A stretch of 64,000 bases of DNA from the NCBI RefSeq assembly GCF_021130785.1, contig NC_060207.1, forward strand, positions 3,742,501 to 3,806,500, in the 5' to 3' direction. Below the pieces are notes generated by a model. The model saw nothing but the letters and a program-made list of their open reading frames with translations, had not been told where the DNA came from and searched no databases. Shown here piece after piece: positions 1 to 11,584 of the stretch. Source of the DNA: Homalodisca vitripennis. Lineage: Eukaryota > Arthropoda > Insecta > Hemiptera > Cicadellidae. Positions within the stretch are counted from its first letter, which is position 1. Every line of letters begins with the position of its first letter. Position numbers and translations under genes: made by a program.

Positions 1-949
1 CCACATCCTTCTCATCTCAATGAAACGTTTTTAATCTCTATAGAGTAGTACCTGTTTTTTTTTTTTTTTTTGTTTTTTTTTTTTCAAAGTAATAAACTGA
101 GAAGATTATTTAAGTGCTCTCCTTCATGTCTGTGAAGTGGACAGTGTAACTTCAAAATATTGTTATAAAACCTATACTTGTTTGTGCTTCGTTAGTCCAC
201 GTTTGTGCACGCATTCCCGACATATGCGAAAGTTAAGAAATGGAGTTTTGGATGCACTCTCTTATTCTGATGTTGCTACAATTAGAGTATTTTTTCAGCA
301 TAACTTCGAATTCCTTAAGACTCGTTAATAATAGTTCAAAACACCGCAAATATAAATATTTCATTCGCTTGTAGACAATCGCCATGTACATGTAGAGCAT
401 GATGTGATTATGTTTTCAATATCTAAACTTATGTAAAATGCAGGTAGACTTTCCGTTTTATTCAGGAGACATTGAAAACATTTGTCCTTGTAGTGTCTTC
501 CAAGGGATCTGCATACAGCAGATTGAAGTGTCTTTGAGTCATCAGTCACAATGGCTTTGGGAGAAGGAGCACCGCAGCAGTGCCATTCGTTTAGCTAATA
601 AATAATAGTATTAGAATCTCGGTTTTCTTACAACATTAGTACAATTTGCTGCTTTCCATTGTGAGCAAGCTCTTCACACATCATAATATATTTGTTGAGA
701 TTCGCTCTGTTCTCTTATGATTTTTTTAAAAAGTGAACCAGTAGTATCAATTATTATATGAGAACAACATAATTTGATCTACTTGCAAGCATGTAAGTAT
801 GTAGTTGCATCTGCGCGTAGTAGTGAAAAAAAAAACTTGTCAAGAGAAATATCGTGAATTGAACCACTATGGAGTTGATTAAGTAGAGTGGAAGAGCGGG
901 CTAAACAGGCCTAACTCCGCCTCGAAAATGAAGACATATTTCATTACAT
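1..949. other. AT-rich stretch without a recognisable gene
   Basis: Contains an imperfect poly-T run at about 55-84 and one copy of a short dispersed repeat at 871-935 (listed separately). The short ORFs here (137-328 plus, 361-549 minus) have no recognisable motif and look like chance ORFs. Confidence 0.6.
871..935 (+). repeat. Short dispersed repeat with hairpin, copy 1
   Basis: The segment has a 'ttaagtagagtggaagag...' start and a '...cctaactccgcctcgaaaat' end. It matches a second segment at 46101-46158 in the same orientation, with the same ends ('ttaagtgg.agag' and 'cctaacttcgcctc.aat' followed by 'aagac'). The part between the ends can fold back in both copies. This is seen by eye; the family is not named and could be the 3' end of a larger element. 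Confidence 0.4.
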
Positions 950-1820
950 TTAATTAATTTCATTTTCTACAAACACATAAAATGGATCGTTCCAGTGGAC
1001 TACGTTGTATTGTAACCGAAGTACGTGATCTCGATATAATGTCGGAGATTCTTGCTGGTCACAGATATCCATTAGTTCATCAGCAGCGTGATGACAGAAC
1101 ACAGTACAAGGGGAGTGGGCAAGTTTCTTTACTATTTCAGCTCTAATCGATCTCTAAGAAATATTTCAGCAGTGTGTGTCTCACATCTTCAACAGGTTCT
1201 GATATGGTTTGTGTGCTAATTGTTACATTTGGGATCTGTGCAGTGAGTACTGACTATGATATAATATTCCCCAGCATTTGAATCGACGTTTTCTTGACAA
1301 ATAATTATAACATAGGAGCAACGGAGTTTGTGGTAATCCTATATCAAATTTTTTTCGGCCAAAAGTAGTACAAGATTGAAGACAAAATCTTGGTCTAAAC
1401 TCTCCATGTGTGTTACTCCTTATTTTAGTGTACACTGGCTGCATTGCTTAAAAGTCTTCATGCGGTATGAACACCTTAAACGATTTTTGAGTTGGTACCA
1501 AACTGTTACCTATGACTTCCTGGTTGGATGACGATGAAGTGTTTTTGTCGTCCTCATCAGTTGTGCTAAACAAGGGTATTTCCTTAGTTGAATCGGGGCA
1601 AACACCTAATTTTTCTTTAATTGAAAACAAAATATTGTACCGTTTGGCTCTTACAGTATTATAAACATTTTTAGAATTATTCTTTATTCAAGTTTATCAG
1701 TAACTCTTTTCCAGACTTCATGAATTGGACCTGGTACGTGACCATTCTGTTTTAAATGGGGGATTCTTCAAATGTACGAATAATAATCTCCTTTGGTTCA
1801 ACTACTGATTGTTTCGGCAT
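950..1820 (-). pseudogene. Relic of a Mutator-like (MULE) transposase, N-terminal part
   Basis: On the minus strand, pieces in different frames line up as one decayed protein running from an ATG at 1820 down to a stop at 950. In order they read MPKQSVVEPKEIIIRTFEES, then PGPIHEVWKRVTDKLE, VYNTVRAKRYNILFSIKEK, KSFKVFIPHEDF, GEYYIIVSTHCTDPKC, and VKKLAHSPCTVFCHHAADEL followed by YRDHVLRLQYN. Short promoter-proximal Arg/Lys-rich segments, a Gly-x-Tyr...Cys-x-x-x-x-Cys motif and a 'LxxxAxELMDxxDxxxxxLYxxxVLR'-like motif are the pattern I know from invertebrate Mutator-like transposase proteins. At least three frameshifts and several stops are present, and the catalytic MULE domain that should follow is not seen. 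It is clearly broken coding DNA; the family assignment is from memory of the family and could be wrong. Confidence 0.45.
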
Positions 1821-3469
1821 CTGGCAAAATATACTATATGACTTTTAAAGAACACTATGCTTTAGATTGGTGAATTTTGTGGCTACACGTAAAAGATTGT
1901 TTAAATTACGTGAAAAGTTTTATTACAAAAAGGTGAAAAAAGAATTATTTTTATGAAATATAGGACTATTTTTAACACATTTCAAACACTTTAAAAGATA
2001 ACTTCTTATTACAACAAAACGATTAGAAAATACGACTCCAATAACATGACGGGCCTAGTGGGCCTATAGGTTAAACTGTCACTGATATTAAAGAATAGTA
2101 ACGAATGGAAATCACTTTGAATTTGGTTTAGTGTCTGTGAGGTTCGATAGACGATAAGAAAATATAAGAAGTGTTTTAATATATTTTGAAAAAAATATTG
2201 GATTAGAACATATACAGTGTGTCTCAGAACCCTCTACCAAGTACTATTCCTGAACAAAATACAAACCAAAATATCTTATTCAAATTTTCGAAAACTTTGG
2301 TACCATTTATCAGACTGTAATAGTTTAAGTAGAATAACTCGTTACAGAAATGCTATAGGTAAAATTAAAGAATGGTTTTAGTTTTAATACAATTTTTTTA
2401 ACTGGCCAGTAATAAGTAATTTGGCTTCTTCCCAACAGTTATGCTAGTTGCCAAAAATTTCTAATCTTTGTGTTTGCGTTTAGAAATATATTTATGTTTC
2501 TTACAAAGATTATCATAGGTCATTAGAACATTTTTCATGGTTTTCAGTACAAAGTTTGAGGTTAACCTGCCATGATCTGTCAAGTTAAGCTTGTAATTAC
2601 ATAAAAAGTTCCCTAATGATTTTCTCATACTGCACAATACTTAAAAAATCACAGATAACAAAAGTTATCACTGTAATTTTTTTCTATTGGCTTCTACAAC
2701 TTGTTAAAGATAATATTTATTGGTGACTATAGCTTTTTATTGGTTCTTAGAATATTTTAAAGCTTAAATGAGAATGTTAGAATTGAGAGGTTACATCTCT
2801 ATTCCACAACAAAGCATATTTATTTGAACGACGATCAGTTTAAACCTGCCTAAAGTAAACCCTTAATCTAGCAGCAGACCCGATGTAAATGGCATGTATA
2901 GGGATTTAGTGTGATACATTTGATACGTAACAGATACCGACTAAAAGACCTTTTTAAATCCAAACGAACCAACAGTAATTACTTTCCTTTCAAACATATC
3001 TTGTTAAAACTTATACCACGGTGTGTGCGTTGTCCCTCATTTCTCTATTACTGATATCAATGCATTAAATTTGGTGTAGTTTTTAAGGGTGGATTTTTTA
3101 AAGTAAAGAATGTGTGATTAATTCTCTTTATAATTAATAAATTCAAACAAAGAGGATTTTTTTATAAAATTTTAATATTTATTGTATACATACTTAATTA
3201 GGGTGGTTCAAAAAATAAAATTTAAGAAAATATATTCTCCACATGCATGCCTTTGTTCCATTTGGTATTAAACGTATAATACAAAAAGAATGTTTATGTA
3301 AATAGGTTAATATTTAAAACTTAACTTATATAGGTGTCCCTATGATTTAAAACTTTAAAGAACGAAAGTGAATTTTTACTAAACATCGATACTTTGGATC
3401 AAAAACAACTTTATAAATTAAAATAATAAATATATCTCCATACATGTAAAGTTTCTAACAAGTTAGAGT
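1821..3469. other. AT-rich stretch, nothing recognised
   Basis: No ORF of note, no tandem array and no RNA gene were seen on either strand. Confidence 0.5.
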
Positions 3470-4850
3470 TTAATACAGCTTATTACGAGCAACGCGTCTA
3501 TCAGCGTTGCTTTCTTCGCAGTTGGAAACTCTTTTCTGTGTAGTTATACTAACTGAAGAAGGGATTGAAACGGTTCTTAAATTTTTTATAGAAGTATTAA
3601 ATGTTTGAATCAGAGCAATCCCTATTTCGGCATAGTCGATCACAATTTTAACGTTCTGAGCTTTCTCTTGAAAATCAATAAAGTTCGGATCAGTAGTCCA
3701 CATCACAGGATCCTTACAAAGGAAAGGAAATGCTTTTTTACCATTTTTAGTAGGATGTCGAACAATACCGTTGTTCGCTGTGTAACTTATGTTTCGAGAG
3801 GACTCTCATAGTTAAATATTTACTCTCTAGTTTCATTTAGGGCCTTAGCCTTTGGTAGACGCTGCAGCTTTTAAACATCGCAATTTTGGTGTTGATGCTG
3901 ACGCGGGAATCAAAAACTGCTAATCAAATCAAGTGATCCGAAACAAACATAGGTGGCGTTTAAATTCTACTAAAGCGACGACATTCCTAACGATGCAGTT
4001 AGGATATGCCTCAACCTGCTTTAAAAGAAGGACGTCATTCATAACTGCCTTCTCAGCTTTGGGCGCCTCGTCCAATGTCGTCCATAAGTTAGTGCTACAA
4101 ACAAGCTTACCTCAGTGATTCCCTCCCTTTCTATAGACGTAAGGGTAAACTGATCCTTAAATAAATATATTTTGAGACAATAAATAGCCTTAGGCATCCA
4201 ACGTGCGTTGTGTAAACCACCTGGGGCTTGGAACTTTACTTTCAATTCTAAGCTTGTATCGCTAAGAAAAGCATTACACAACAAAACTGTAGAAGCTCAA
4301 AGTAGTCATATCGAGGTTCCTTTGTTGATTTGGGTCCTCTAAAATAGCACTATAATAGTCCATCATATCTTTTCTGAAATGTTTTGATTGTTTTCAAACA
4401 AATCATTACTACCTGGGGAACATTTTTCCTTGTCAATCTGAGGTCAGTATTTCTTGAAACGCTTAAATATGGCAATATCAGGGCCCTCACTGTACTAAAA
4501 ACCGAGGATAGAACAATTTCAATTATATCGTGTCTACTTGGAATCCACACAAGGCTAGAATTTAATCTTCTTCAAGAATGGCACTTGCACCACTCCTCAA
4601 CTCAGTTTTCAATCATCCAGAGCGTTTAGACAAGCTGTAGCTTGTTCCTGTCCAGTCCCACGATCAGTCTTTGGTACTCCCACCAGTTTTTGGCCCCGTA
4701 TCCAGTAACAATAATCACCACTCTGTCAACCTTTTCAGTGCCTCCCGCAATGTCTGTGAGTAATTTACCATCCCAGTATAATAATAATGGATCTTCACAA
4801 GTAAAATTTGATGGAGATAAAATAGGTGAAATTGGTGCAACTAATTAAAG
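3470..4850 (-). pseudogene. Broken copy of an uncharacterised invertebrate protein family
   Basis: The minus strand carries a series of coding pieces in shifting frames that follow one order. They are: LYWDGKLLTDIAGG..KVDR (about 4790-4730); a GTG/Q-rich segment (about 4660); SRHDIIEIVLSSVF (about 4530-4490); GPDIAIFKRFKKY (about 4480-4445); APGGLHNARWMPKAIYCLKI..LFKDQF (about 4225-4150); IDYAEIGIALIQTFN (about 3640-3600); and LHRKEFPTAKKATLID (about 3535-3490). This order and these motifs match a protein type that I recognise as recurrent, multi-copy and uncharacterised in arthropod and other invertebrate genomes, probably of mobile-element origin. I know no assigned function. At least four frame changes and several in-frame stops (for example where Trp codons would be expected) show it is dead. 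The 1.4 kb length would cover only part of a full protein. Confidence 0.6.
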
Positions 4851-5009
4851 CTATTAAAAGCAAGTTTGTTGTAATTTTTGGCTGAATTTCCGTTAAAAGT
4901 AACCTTTAAACGGTGATTCACTATGCATAGTGGAACAAAGCCAGCGATGTGATGATATATATTTCAAACTTTTTTATTTTTCGTATATAATTGTGGGCCA
5001 TCCTAAAAT

Positions 5010-5079
<70 letters not shown>

Positions 5080-5094
5080 TTATATATTTATACG

Positions 5095-5126
<32 letters not shown>

Positions 5127-5750
5127 AGGCCAGTCCCCTTTTTAAGCCTTATTCTTTCCATCCTTATAAATCTTATCAAACAGAATAAGAGGGAGAGCCG
5201 ATACAGTACAAGGTCTATAATACTGACAAAACGTGCTACAGACACAGAACCTACGCTGTCTATAACTCAGACCCAAAGTCCAACGTCTTACACCACTCGG
5301 CCGTCGGCACTCCCAATTTCAATTAACAAAGGACGCCATTCACCATAGCATAAATAACGTCTTTCTTATCAAGAGCACATTTTAAAACTTTTACTGCACT
5401 GTTAATTAATTGCCATTTTTGCCAAACTATTCAATTAAATAGTATATTTAAAAAAATGTTTCATACAACCCAAGTTTGTATTATAAATATTATGTCATTC
5501 CCACCCTCCTAAACGAGACCTGTGAAGGCATTTCTGGATATAATAGCTTTATTCAGTTCTCTGAGATTAAATTAGGGAAGAGAGAAGATGGATAGGTGTT
5601 ATAGTAAATCTACACGACTACAGTACGTACTAGACCGGTGGTCAGCCTCAACCTGTATTCTACTATAAGAAGCCTCAGCTATAAGAAGTAATATTTTTGT
5701 ACAGTGTGAGTTAAAATATGTATACGCTCTGTTTGTTTTTTGATGGATAA
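4851..5750. other. AT-rich stretch with microsatellite
   Basis: Holds the (AT)n tract listed next and otherwise no feature. ORFs here that encode runs of Ile-Tyr are translations of the AT repeat. Confidence 0.6.
5011..5125. repeat. (AT)n microsatellite, interrupted
   Basis: Two long TA-dinucleotide runs (about 5018-5075 and 5095-5124) are separated by a short 'tttatttatatatttatacg' interruption. Confidence 0.95.
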
Positions 5751-5757
5751 AGATGGA

Positions 5758-5918
5758 GGGATGGAATTAGGGACACCTGTATAGGAAATAGAAGTGAACG
5801 TTTTAGTCACTGTTACAACTTTGCCTATTTCCACAAAATGGGATTTTGGGGGGAACGGCTGAAAATGTTAAAATGTAAAGACCCATTAAGTGACACCTTA
5901 TTTTAAATGTTTCAAAAA
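5758..5918 (+). repeat. Left terminal inverted repeat of the Tc1/mariner-like element
   Basis: About 160 bp that match, with scattered substitutions and small gaps, the reverse complement of 7365-7532. Confidence 0.7.
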
Positions 5919-6035
5919 GAAGAAGCACAGTGGGAACTAGAGCTCGCTATCTCAACCCATTAAAAATGCAGCTCATTGGAATTAATTAAGCTAAAAGCAT
6001 GGATGGATCCTGCTAAACCTTCAATGGATAAAGAT

Positions 6036-6115
6036 AGAAACATGAAACTCAAGACACCTCTCTAAGAAACAAACCAATTCCCCGAAATGGGCAGTTACAA
6101 ATTGTTAATGCAAAG
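6036..6115 (+). repeat. Extra internal copy of the terminal repeat
   Basis: The stretch 'tggataaagata' followed by 'aagacacct...aagaaa' and 'cgaaatggg' parallels the left terminal repeat ('tggataaagatg', 'gggacacctgtataggaaa', 'aaaatggga') in the same orientation. It is strongly diverged. It may be the original left end of the element, with the outer repeat belonging to a second, related insertion. Confidence 0.4.
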
Positions 6116-6177
6116 TTACAGTAACAGTAAGCAATATACGTCTAAAACTTACTAACCTGTTTTTTATATTAGATGTT

Positions 6178-7103
6178 CTAAACTGCTGTCCCAGGAAAGT
6201 TTGGCAATTTTGAAGTCTGTTGTAGAAACTGTACGGATTCACACGAGATTTTGGGAATGTCCGCTACTGCTCTGTCCCTAAGGTCGTTAATGTGCTGGGG
6301 TTTCGTTTTATAAACGATGTTTTAATGGGACCACACACAAATTAGTAAAGTGGAGATAGAAATACTGGCGGACATGCAGGCCATAGTGTGAAGGTGCTCT
6401 GTCCTGCTGGAACCAAACGTCATTACAGTTGCTGGTAACTGCTTGGATAAACCTGATTTTGCAACATTTCCTCGTATAGCTTGGGTATATCCATCATAGG
6501 TATAGGTATCCATAAATAAATTCAGGATGCTGGGTATGTTGCTCTCTCCTCCAATGAGGGTTAACATCAGTCAAATAACGAGCATTTTTTTTGTTATAGT
6601 TGTCGTTAAACATGAAAGTTGCTTCATCTGAGAAAGCAATGTTGTTTAGTCTAATTATCATTGTTCTCCATCATTAATTCACAAAATTCTGCTGGACGAT
6701 CAAAATCGTCATCACTTAGCTCATGAATTAAACGAATGTTGTACGCTTTATAACCAAGGTCATGTAAAACTTTATAAACTGATGTTTGAGGTATACCTAA
6801 TATTTGAGAAACGTTTCTTGTTCTTTGACATGAGGATCTCCTACAACATACTGTAAAATTTTAAGTGACAATGCTTCGTTTGTAGCCGGTTTTGGTCGTC
6901 AAAGTTTTTGAGGCAGTCTTTAACGCTGCCTGTTTCCTGGAAACGTTGGATTATTGTTGAACTCCTGATTTAGTAGATACAGAGTTTCGATTGGGATAAG
7001 TATCGGTAGTTAAGTTTCTTACTTCATCATAAGATCTACCCCGGTCTCTATAGCCTCTCATCTTCAGGATCATAATACGCTCTTGTTCACTTAAACACTC
7101 CAT
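6178..7103 (-). pseudogene. Tc1/mariner-like transposase, frameshifted and internally deleted
   Basis: Cut-and-paste DNA transposase relic. The minus-strand start MECLSEQERIMILKMRGYRD at 7103 begins an N-terminal helix-turn-helix region that continues, after a frame change, as VQRTIQRFQETGSVKD-like sequence. The first catalytic Asp lies in NIAFSDEATFMFNDNYN (about 6655-6600). The second is in VWFQQDRAPSHYGLHVRQYF (about 6415-6355), the hallmark QQDxAPxH motif. The C-terminus IVYKTKPQHINDLRDRAVAD runs to a stop at 6178. The segment that should hold the third catalytic Asp and the proline-rich SPDL/FLWG motif is missing: VRQYF runs almost straight into the C-terminal helices near 6335. With several stops and frameshifts, and about 926 bp against roughly 1 kb for an intact gene, it cannot be active. 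Confidence 0.75.
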
Positions 7104-7364
7104 TTCAACGTAAAGTATTACAAAAACACGTCTTAACTTTGTTACTCCAACCAGAAACTAAACTTAATACTAGACTTCCTCAAAACTGATAAGGTAAGGG
7201 AGGCCTGCACTACAACATGTAATAACTGTAAAACAGGATTTAGTTTGTAAGAAAAGTGGTTTTCTATTGAAGTTATTTACCTTCTGATTGTGGATGTTCA
7301 TTTTTTGCCTCAATTAATTTTTAATTAATTTAAACGAACTACCATTTTGTACTGCTATTTATCA

Positions 7365-7532
7365 ACACCTTTTAAATAATGTGTCATTTAATGGGTCTTT
7401 GCATTAAAAAATGTTTAGTCTTTCCTTCCCCCCTTCACCACAATCCCATTTTATATAAATTGGAAAAGTTTTAACAATGACTAAAAAGTTCACTTCTATT
7501 TCCTAGAATTGTGTTCCGAGTTCCATCCCGTA
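7365..7532 (-). repeat. Right terminal inverted repeat of the Tc1/mariner-like element
   Basis: Reverse-complement partner of the left repeat. Conserved blocks include the inverse of gggatggaa, ggaaatagaagtgaac and aaagacccatta. Confidence 0.7.
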
Positions 7533-7538
7533 TGTTCC

Positions 7539-8781
7539 CTAGAAATAAATTAATTTCGTTGTTGGTTAATTAACGGTGTAGTTAATGAGTTACATAATCG
7601 TTTTAAAACAAATACAATATGTTAAACTAAAGTATATTGTTTATATCAATCATATGACAGAACAATGTCAGTCTTTAACAGGGATTTCATTGTTTCTTTA
7701 CTACTCTACACGGAGTTTTATTACCGTTTGTGTATTAGTAAAAGTATTCAGACTCAATGAAATTTGCATGTAAAGCTAAAAACTGTCATCATTTAAAAAT
7801 AGTAAGAAAAAACTATTAATTAATTTTAATTTTAATTGAAGTACTTAGTTCAATATTTACTAATTTGAGAATGTAGTAGAGGTAGTTAAATTGTATTTAT
7901 GTTGCGCCTTATTATTATTTCTATTTCAATCAGTTTTAAATAATATCTTTTGGTCTTAAGGTATTAGATATACAACAAATTTAATTGTTCATCAAAGTAT
8001 TATAAACATGTTTTATTACAGCGTATATCTCGGCAATTTGATTTAACTGACCGTTTTATATCCGAGGTTCGCAGCTACGTCTATTCACAGATTGTGAAAT
8101 TCATGACATATGTATTTTTATTAAAGGAAATTACATTTACTTCTATATAAATTCATCAACCGGATAAATTGTTCTAATTTATAAACAATCCTGAAGCAAG
8201 TGCTGGCGTTTTCTATGTAATAAACGTAGTCACCTACTAACTGTATATTCCCTTATCTCTATAACCGGCGAGAAAGTAATTAACAGTAACTGTTCACACT
8301 TCCCTGTAGATTTTGTACTATTGTGAGTTGTGATTCAACCTATTTTGTTATACATTATTCAAAGTGCTAACTAATATTTTTGTAATACCTTGAATGCTAA
8401 ATGTTATTGCCAGTATATAGATTTAGAGAAGCTTATTTCTTTCATTCTAAAATATTAGTTTGGAACCGTTCATAGATATATATTTTATGTGAAATAATTT
8501 ACTTAATATTTTGTTTGTGAATAAATCTCATATAAAATTCAGTATTTAAGGGTAAACCTTTCAATTTATCAAATTAATACATAAGGTTTCATTGAAGAAA
8601 TAAAACAATATGCACCATATTAAAAAACACACATTTCTGAGAGGTAAGTTACGTTTTGTCTTTGCTGGTGATTGTAGGCCTCAAGCCAGTTATAAACTGA
8701 AGCTATGAGCTTTATGCATTCTGAGTGCCAACGTGTTATCATGTAGAAGAGTTGAATGTCAGAGATTTATTTTATTTTGAG

Positions 8782-8783
<2 letters not shown>
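7539..8783. other. AT-rich stretch, nothing recognised
   Basis: No array, RNA gene or coding motif seen. The 62-codon ORF at 7585-7773 has no recognisable feature. Confidence 0.5.

Positions 8784-8842
<59 letters not shown>
8784..8842. repeat. (AT)n microsatellite
   Basis: About 58 bp of uninterrupted TA dinucleotide. Confidence 0.95.
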
Positions 8843-8844
<2 letters not shown>

Positions 8845-8966
8845 AAAACCGAATTCCCTGGATAAACCCACAATCTAAAATGTACCTCTTTCGAAAAGCT
8901 ATATTTCCGGTTTGAGTTTTTAGATATTCTATACAATTTCCATATCATAAAAAGTAACTTACAATT

Positions 8967-9321
8967 TGTATATTATACAAAGTTACGACCACGATCGTGA
9001 CCGTACACTACATATCGTACTATACACATCGAGTTTAAATAAGATCTCCAAGTGACTATTTCATTTTCATATTATACAATGTTACGACCACCATCGTGAC
9101 CGTACACTACACATCAAGTTTAAATAAGATCTCTAAGTGACTATTTCATTTGTATATTATACAATGTTACGACCACCATCGTGACCGTACACTACACATC
9201 AAGTTTAAATAAGATCTCCAAGTGACTATTTCATTTGTATATTATACAATGTTACGACCACCATCGTGACCGTACACTACACATCAAGTTTAAATAAGAT
9301 CTCTAAGTGACTATTTCATTT
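8967..9321. repeat. 85-bp tandem array, four copies
   Basis: Unit core 'attatacaatgttacgacca' recurs at 9071, 9156 and 9241 (85-bp spacing). The first copy at 8972 is 99 bp long because of a 14-bp insertion around 'tcgtactatacacatc'. Confidence 0.95.
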
Positions 9322-10599
9322 GGTTCAATAGAAGAGAAGCATCATCTCTGAGCCTCACTTATATCCTAACGTATTTCAGATACATGTCAGTATTGCCATA
9401 CAAAGAAATACCATACACCGGTAAATAAAACTGAAATGGTTATGTCAAGTATTGGTGCTAACATCCACCCCGATATTTTTTTTCTTCTGAGAGAGAAATT
9501 GTGATGTTATTAACACATGTTGAGATAGAATCACCACGTATCTGAGGAAATAGCGAAAACAGTCGATAGGAAATACGTTATTACGTCAACAATGCTTTTA
9601 ATTATAATTTAAAAGTGTCAGGGTATGTGTTTTTGGTATACGTAGCAGTATATGTTACCATTCCCCATATTTTAGACCCATACCTTAGGCCTGCTCCTCT
9701 GTATAGGCGGGCTTATATAATTGATAATGCCGTATACTACCTTTCAGTGTACATTACAAACCGACTACAAAGGTTTAGGAAATTTATCCATTCGCTTCCA
9801 GATGTGGTTCAGTTTGAAATGCCTCCTAACTTACGTAACATATGCTTAGTGGTCACTGATCCCTACGATCTCACCATTGTTGCAACGGTCACTACGGTAT
9901 CGTCACTGGGGGTCTGGTAATACGTTGGTTTGGGGTTTGACACAAAAAATGGATATTTTGCCCACCTCAAAACACAGTAAGGCTTCACCACCCACAAACA
10001 CATTAAATCCTTCGGATCGGCTGTAGTATTGAATTTAACGCAGGGAGACTGAAATTTACTTAACACAAATTATCGCTGCATGATTTTGAGACATTTCACT
10101 ATCTAGAAGATACCCTTCGTCAGGTCACAGGAGGTGAAGAGCCCTAGGGCCTTTTTCTGCCATTTTAAGTCGAGGAATTCACCTCAAAACCACAGCTGAG
10201 TTTGAGATGGCCCAGGGATATCTCGTCATCCAATAATTTTTCGATCATTCCTGTTGCAAGTCCTCACCCAGAAAAACTGATGCAGTCAAATGATAAGATT
10301 GAATACATCGTGTTAGTATCAATTAAAGTACTCTATAGAATTCCTACGAACATTTGTCCATTTCGGGAAATGTAGGCTATATGATCACACAGTTGGAGCA
10401 CATAAACCTTCCGATCTGACACAATTGAATGTTATGAGGTTTTTTATCTTAGGATATCTTGGATATTTCTTTCCACCTGTAACAAATGACTACAGTTAAG
10501 AATCCTAGAGCCTTGCTGTCTAGAGCAAACAGAGGGGATGGGAGTTGGATACTGAGCTTACTTACTGATATGAATACTGGCTCTAAGATCTAATGTTTT
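9322..10599. other. Stretch without a recognised gene
   Basis: The 101-codon plus-strand ORF at 9615-9920 is the longest here. It starts with a hydrophobic stretch, but I find no family motif and no support for it as a gene. Confidence 0.45.
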
Positions 10600-10964
10600 A
10601 CAACGGACTCGCCTTCGGCTCGCTGGGGGCTACGCCCCCAGGCCCCCAAAGTAAGTGCTTAAAATTCGGGGATAAGAGGAATTCGGTGACAGGTTAAATC
10701 CGTAAATAAGAATTATAATTTGTTGATTTTTATCCCAACTTAACAAAAGTTTTGACTTTAAGGGCATTTTGTGACTTAACCGTAAGAGATACGACAAAAA
10801 GTGACTGGATTTGAGCTACGAGCTCTGGTTTAGGAGGTACAGAGCGTGGTAGTAAAGTCTGCACCTGTCAGCTATTGTAAATTGTTGAGTGGAAATATAG
10901 TAAAAAACCTACCCTAAGTCAACATTTTTAAATTGTTTAGGGGGTTTTATTTGCTCAGGAGTTT

Positions 10965-11170
10965 ATATAGTCATGCCAGGAAATTCCCAGGGGGGGTTAA
11001 CGTACCGGAGTTTAAGACATCAGGGGGTTATCTGGTCATACCAGGAACTTCCCAAGGGGGGTTAAGAGATTTGATGATTGGTAAAATTTGGACATGAGGT
11101 CATGCCAGGAAATTCCCAAGGGGGGGTGTTAACGTTACCGGGGGTTAAGACATCAGGGGGTTTAATTTAC
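10965..11170. repeat. ~63-bp tandem triplicate
   Basis: 'catgccaggaaattccca' or a close variant occurs at 10973, 11036 and 11100, each followed by a G-run, 'ggttaa' and, in two copies, 'aagacatcaggggg'. Confidence 0.8.
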
Positions 11171-11584
11171 CACACTTTTGCCTCTTAGAGTGTGTTTTGT
11201 GTTTGTAAGCAAAAATAATAAAATTCACTATGTCCCTAATTACTATTGAACTTCGCTAACGCTCAGCCAATTAATGATGTGCTCTAGTACACGTTTACTA
11301 GTCACTCGTTTACTTAGTAATACAAACTCAATCTGGAACTCATAGCGAATTACACAAATTTTAGTCAGAAAAAGCAAAACCCCTATAATTGCCAAATTAC
11401 AAAAAATATTTTGCCTTTGAGAGCGTGTAACAGGCTTATAGTAAGATATACAACAATAAGCTACTTTTTTGTAGAACCTACCAATAGCTGTTTATAAATG
11501 TTTTGATATTTAAGCTAGCATAATCGGGTCAACCGCTATGGACTCCAGTAACAAAATTTTCACGTCGAAATTACAAAATATTGA

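Larger units (their letters stand above)
5751..7538 (-). mobile_element. Decayed Tc1/mariner-superfamily transposon with long inverted repeats
   Basis: A left repeat (about 5758-5918, starting gggatggaattagggacacc) is the reverse complement of a right repeat (about 7365-7532, ending ggaatagaa...-type sequence on the other strand). Shared stretches include ggaaatagaagtgaac, aaatgggatt and aaagacccattaa.tgacac. Between them lies a broken transposase gene on the minus strand. A third, weaker repeat copy sits inside at about 6036-6115. No target-site duplication could be defined with confidence because the outermost bases have diverged. Confidence 0.75.

Noticed and set aside
3190..3240. 'gggtggttcaaaaaataaaa' as a DNA-transposon terminal repeat
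   Set aside because: No inverted partner was found nearby.
5003..5245. ORFs rich in Ile-Tyr around the AT tract
   Set aside because: Translation of an (AT)n microsatellite; the same applies at 41937-42212 and 57633-57860.
9615..9920. 101-codon ORF as a small membrane protein
   Set aside because: Only the start is hydrophobic, no family motif is visible, and ORFs of this size are expected by chance in 64 kb.
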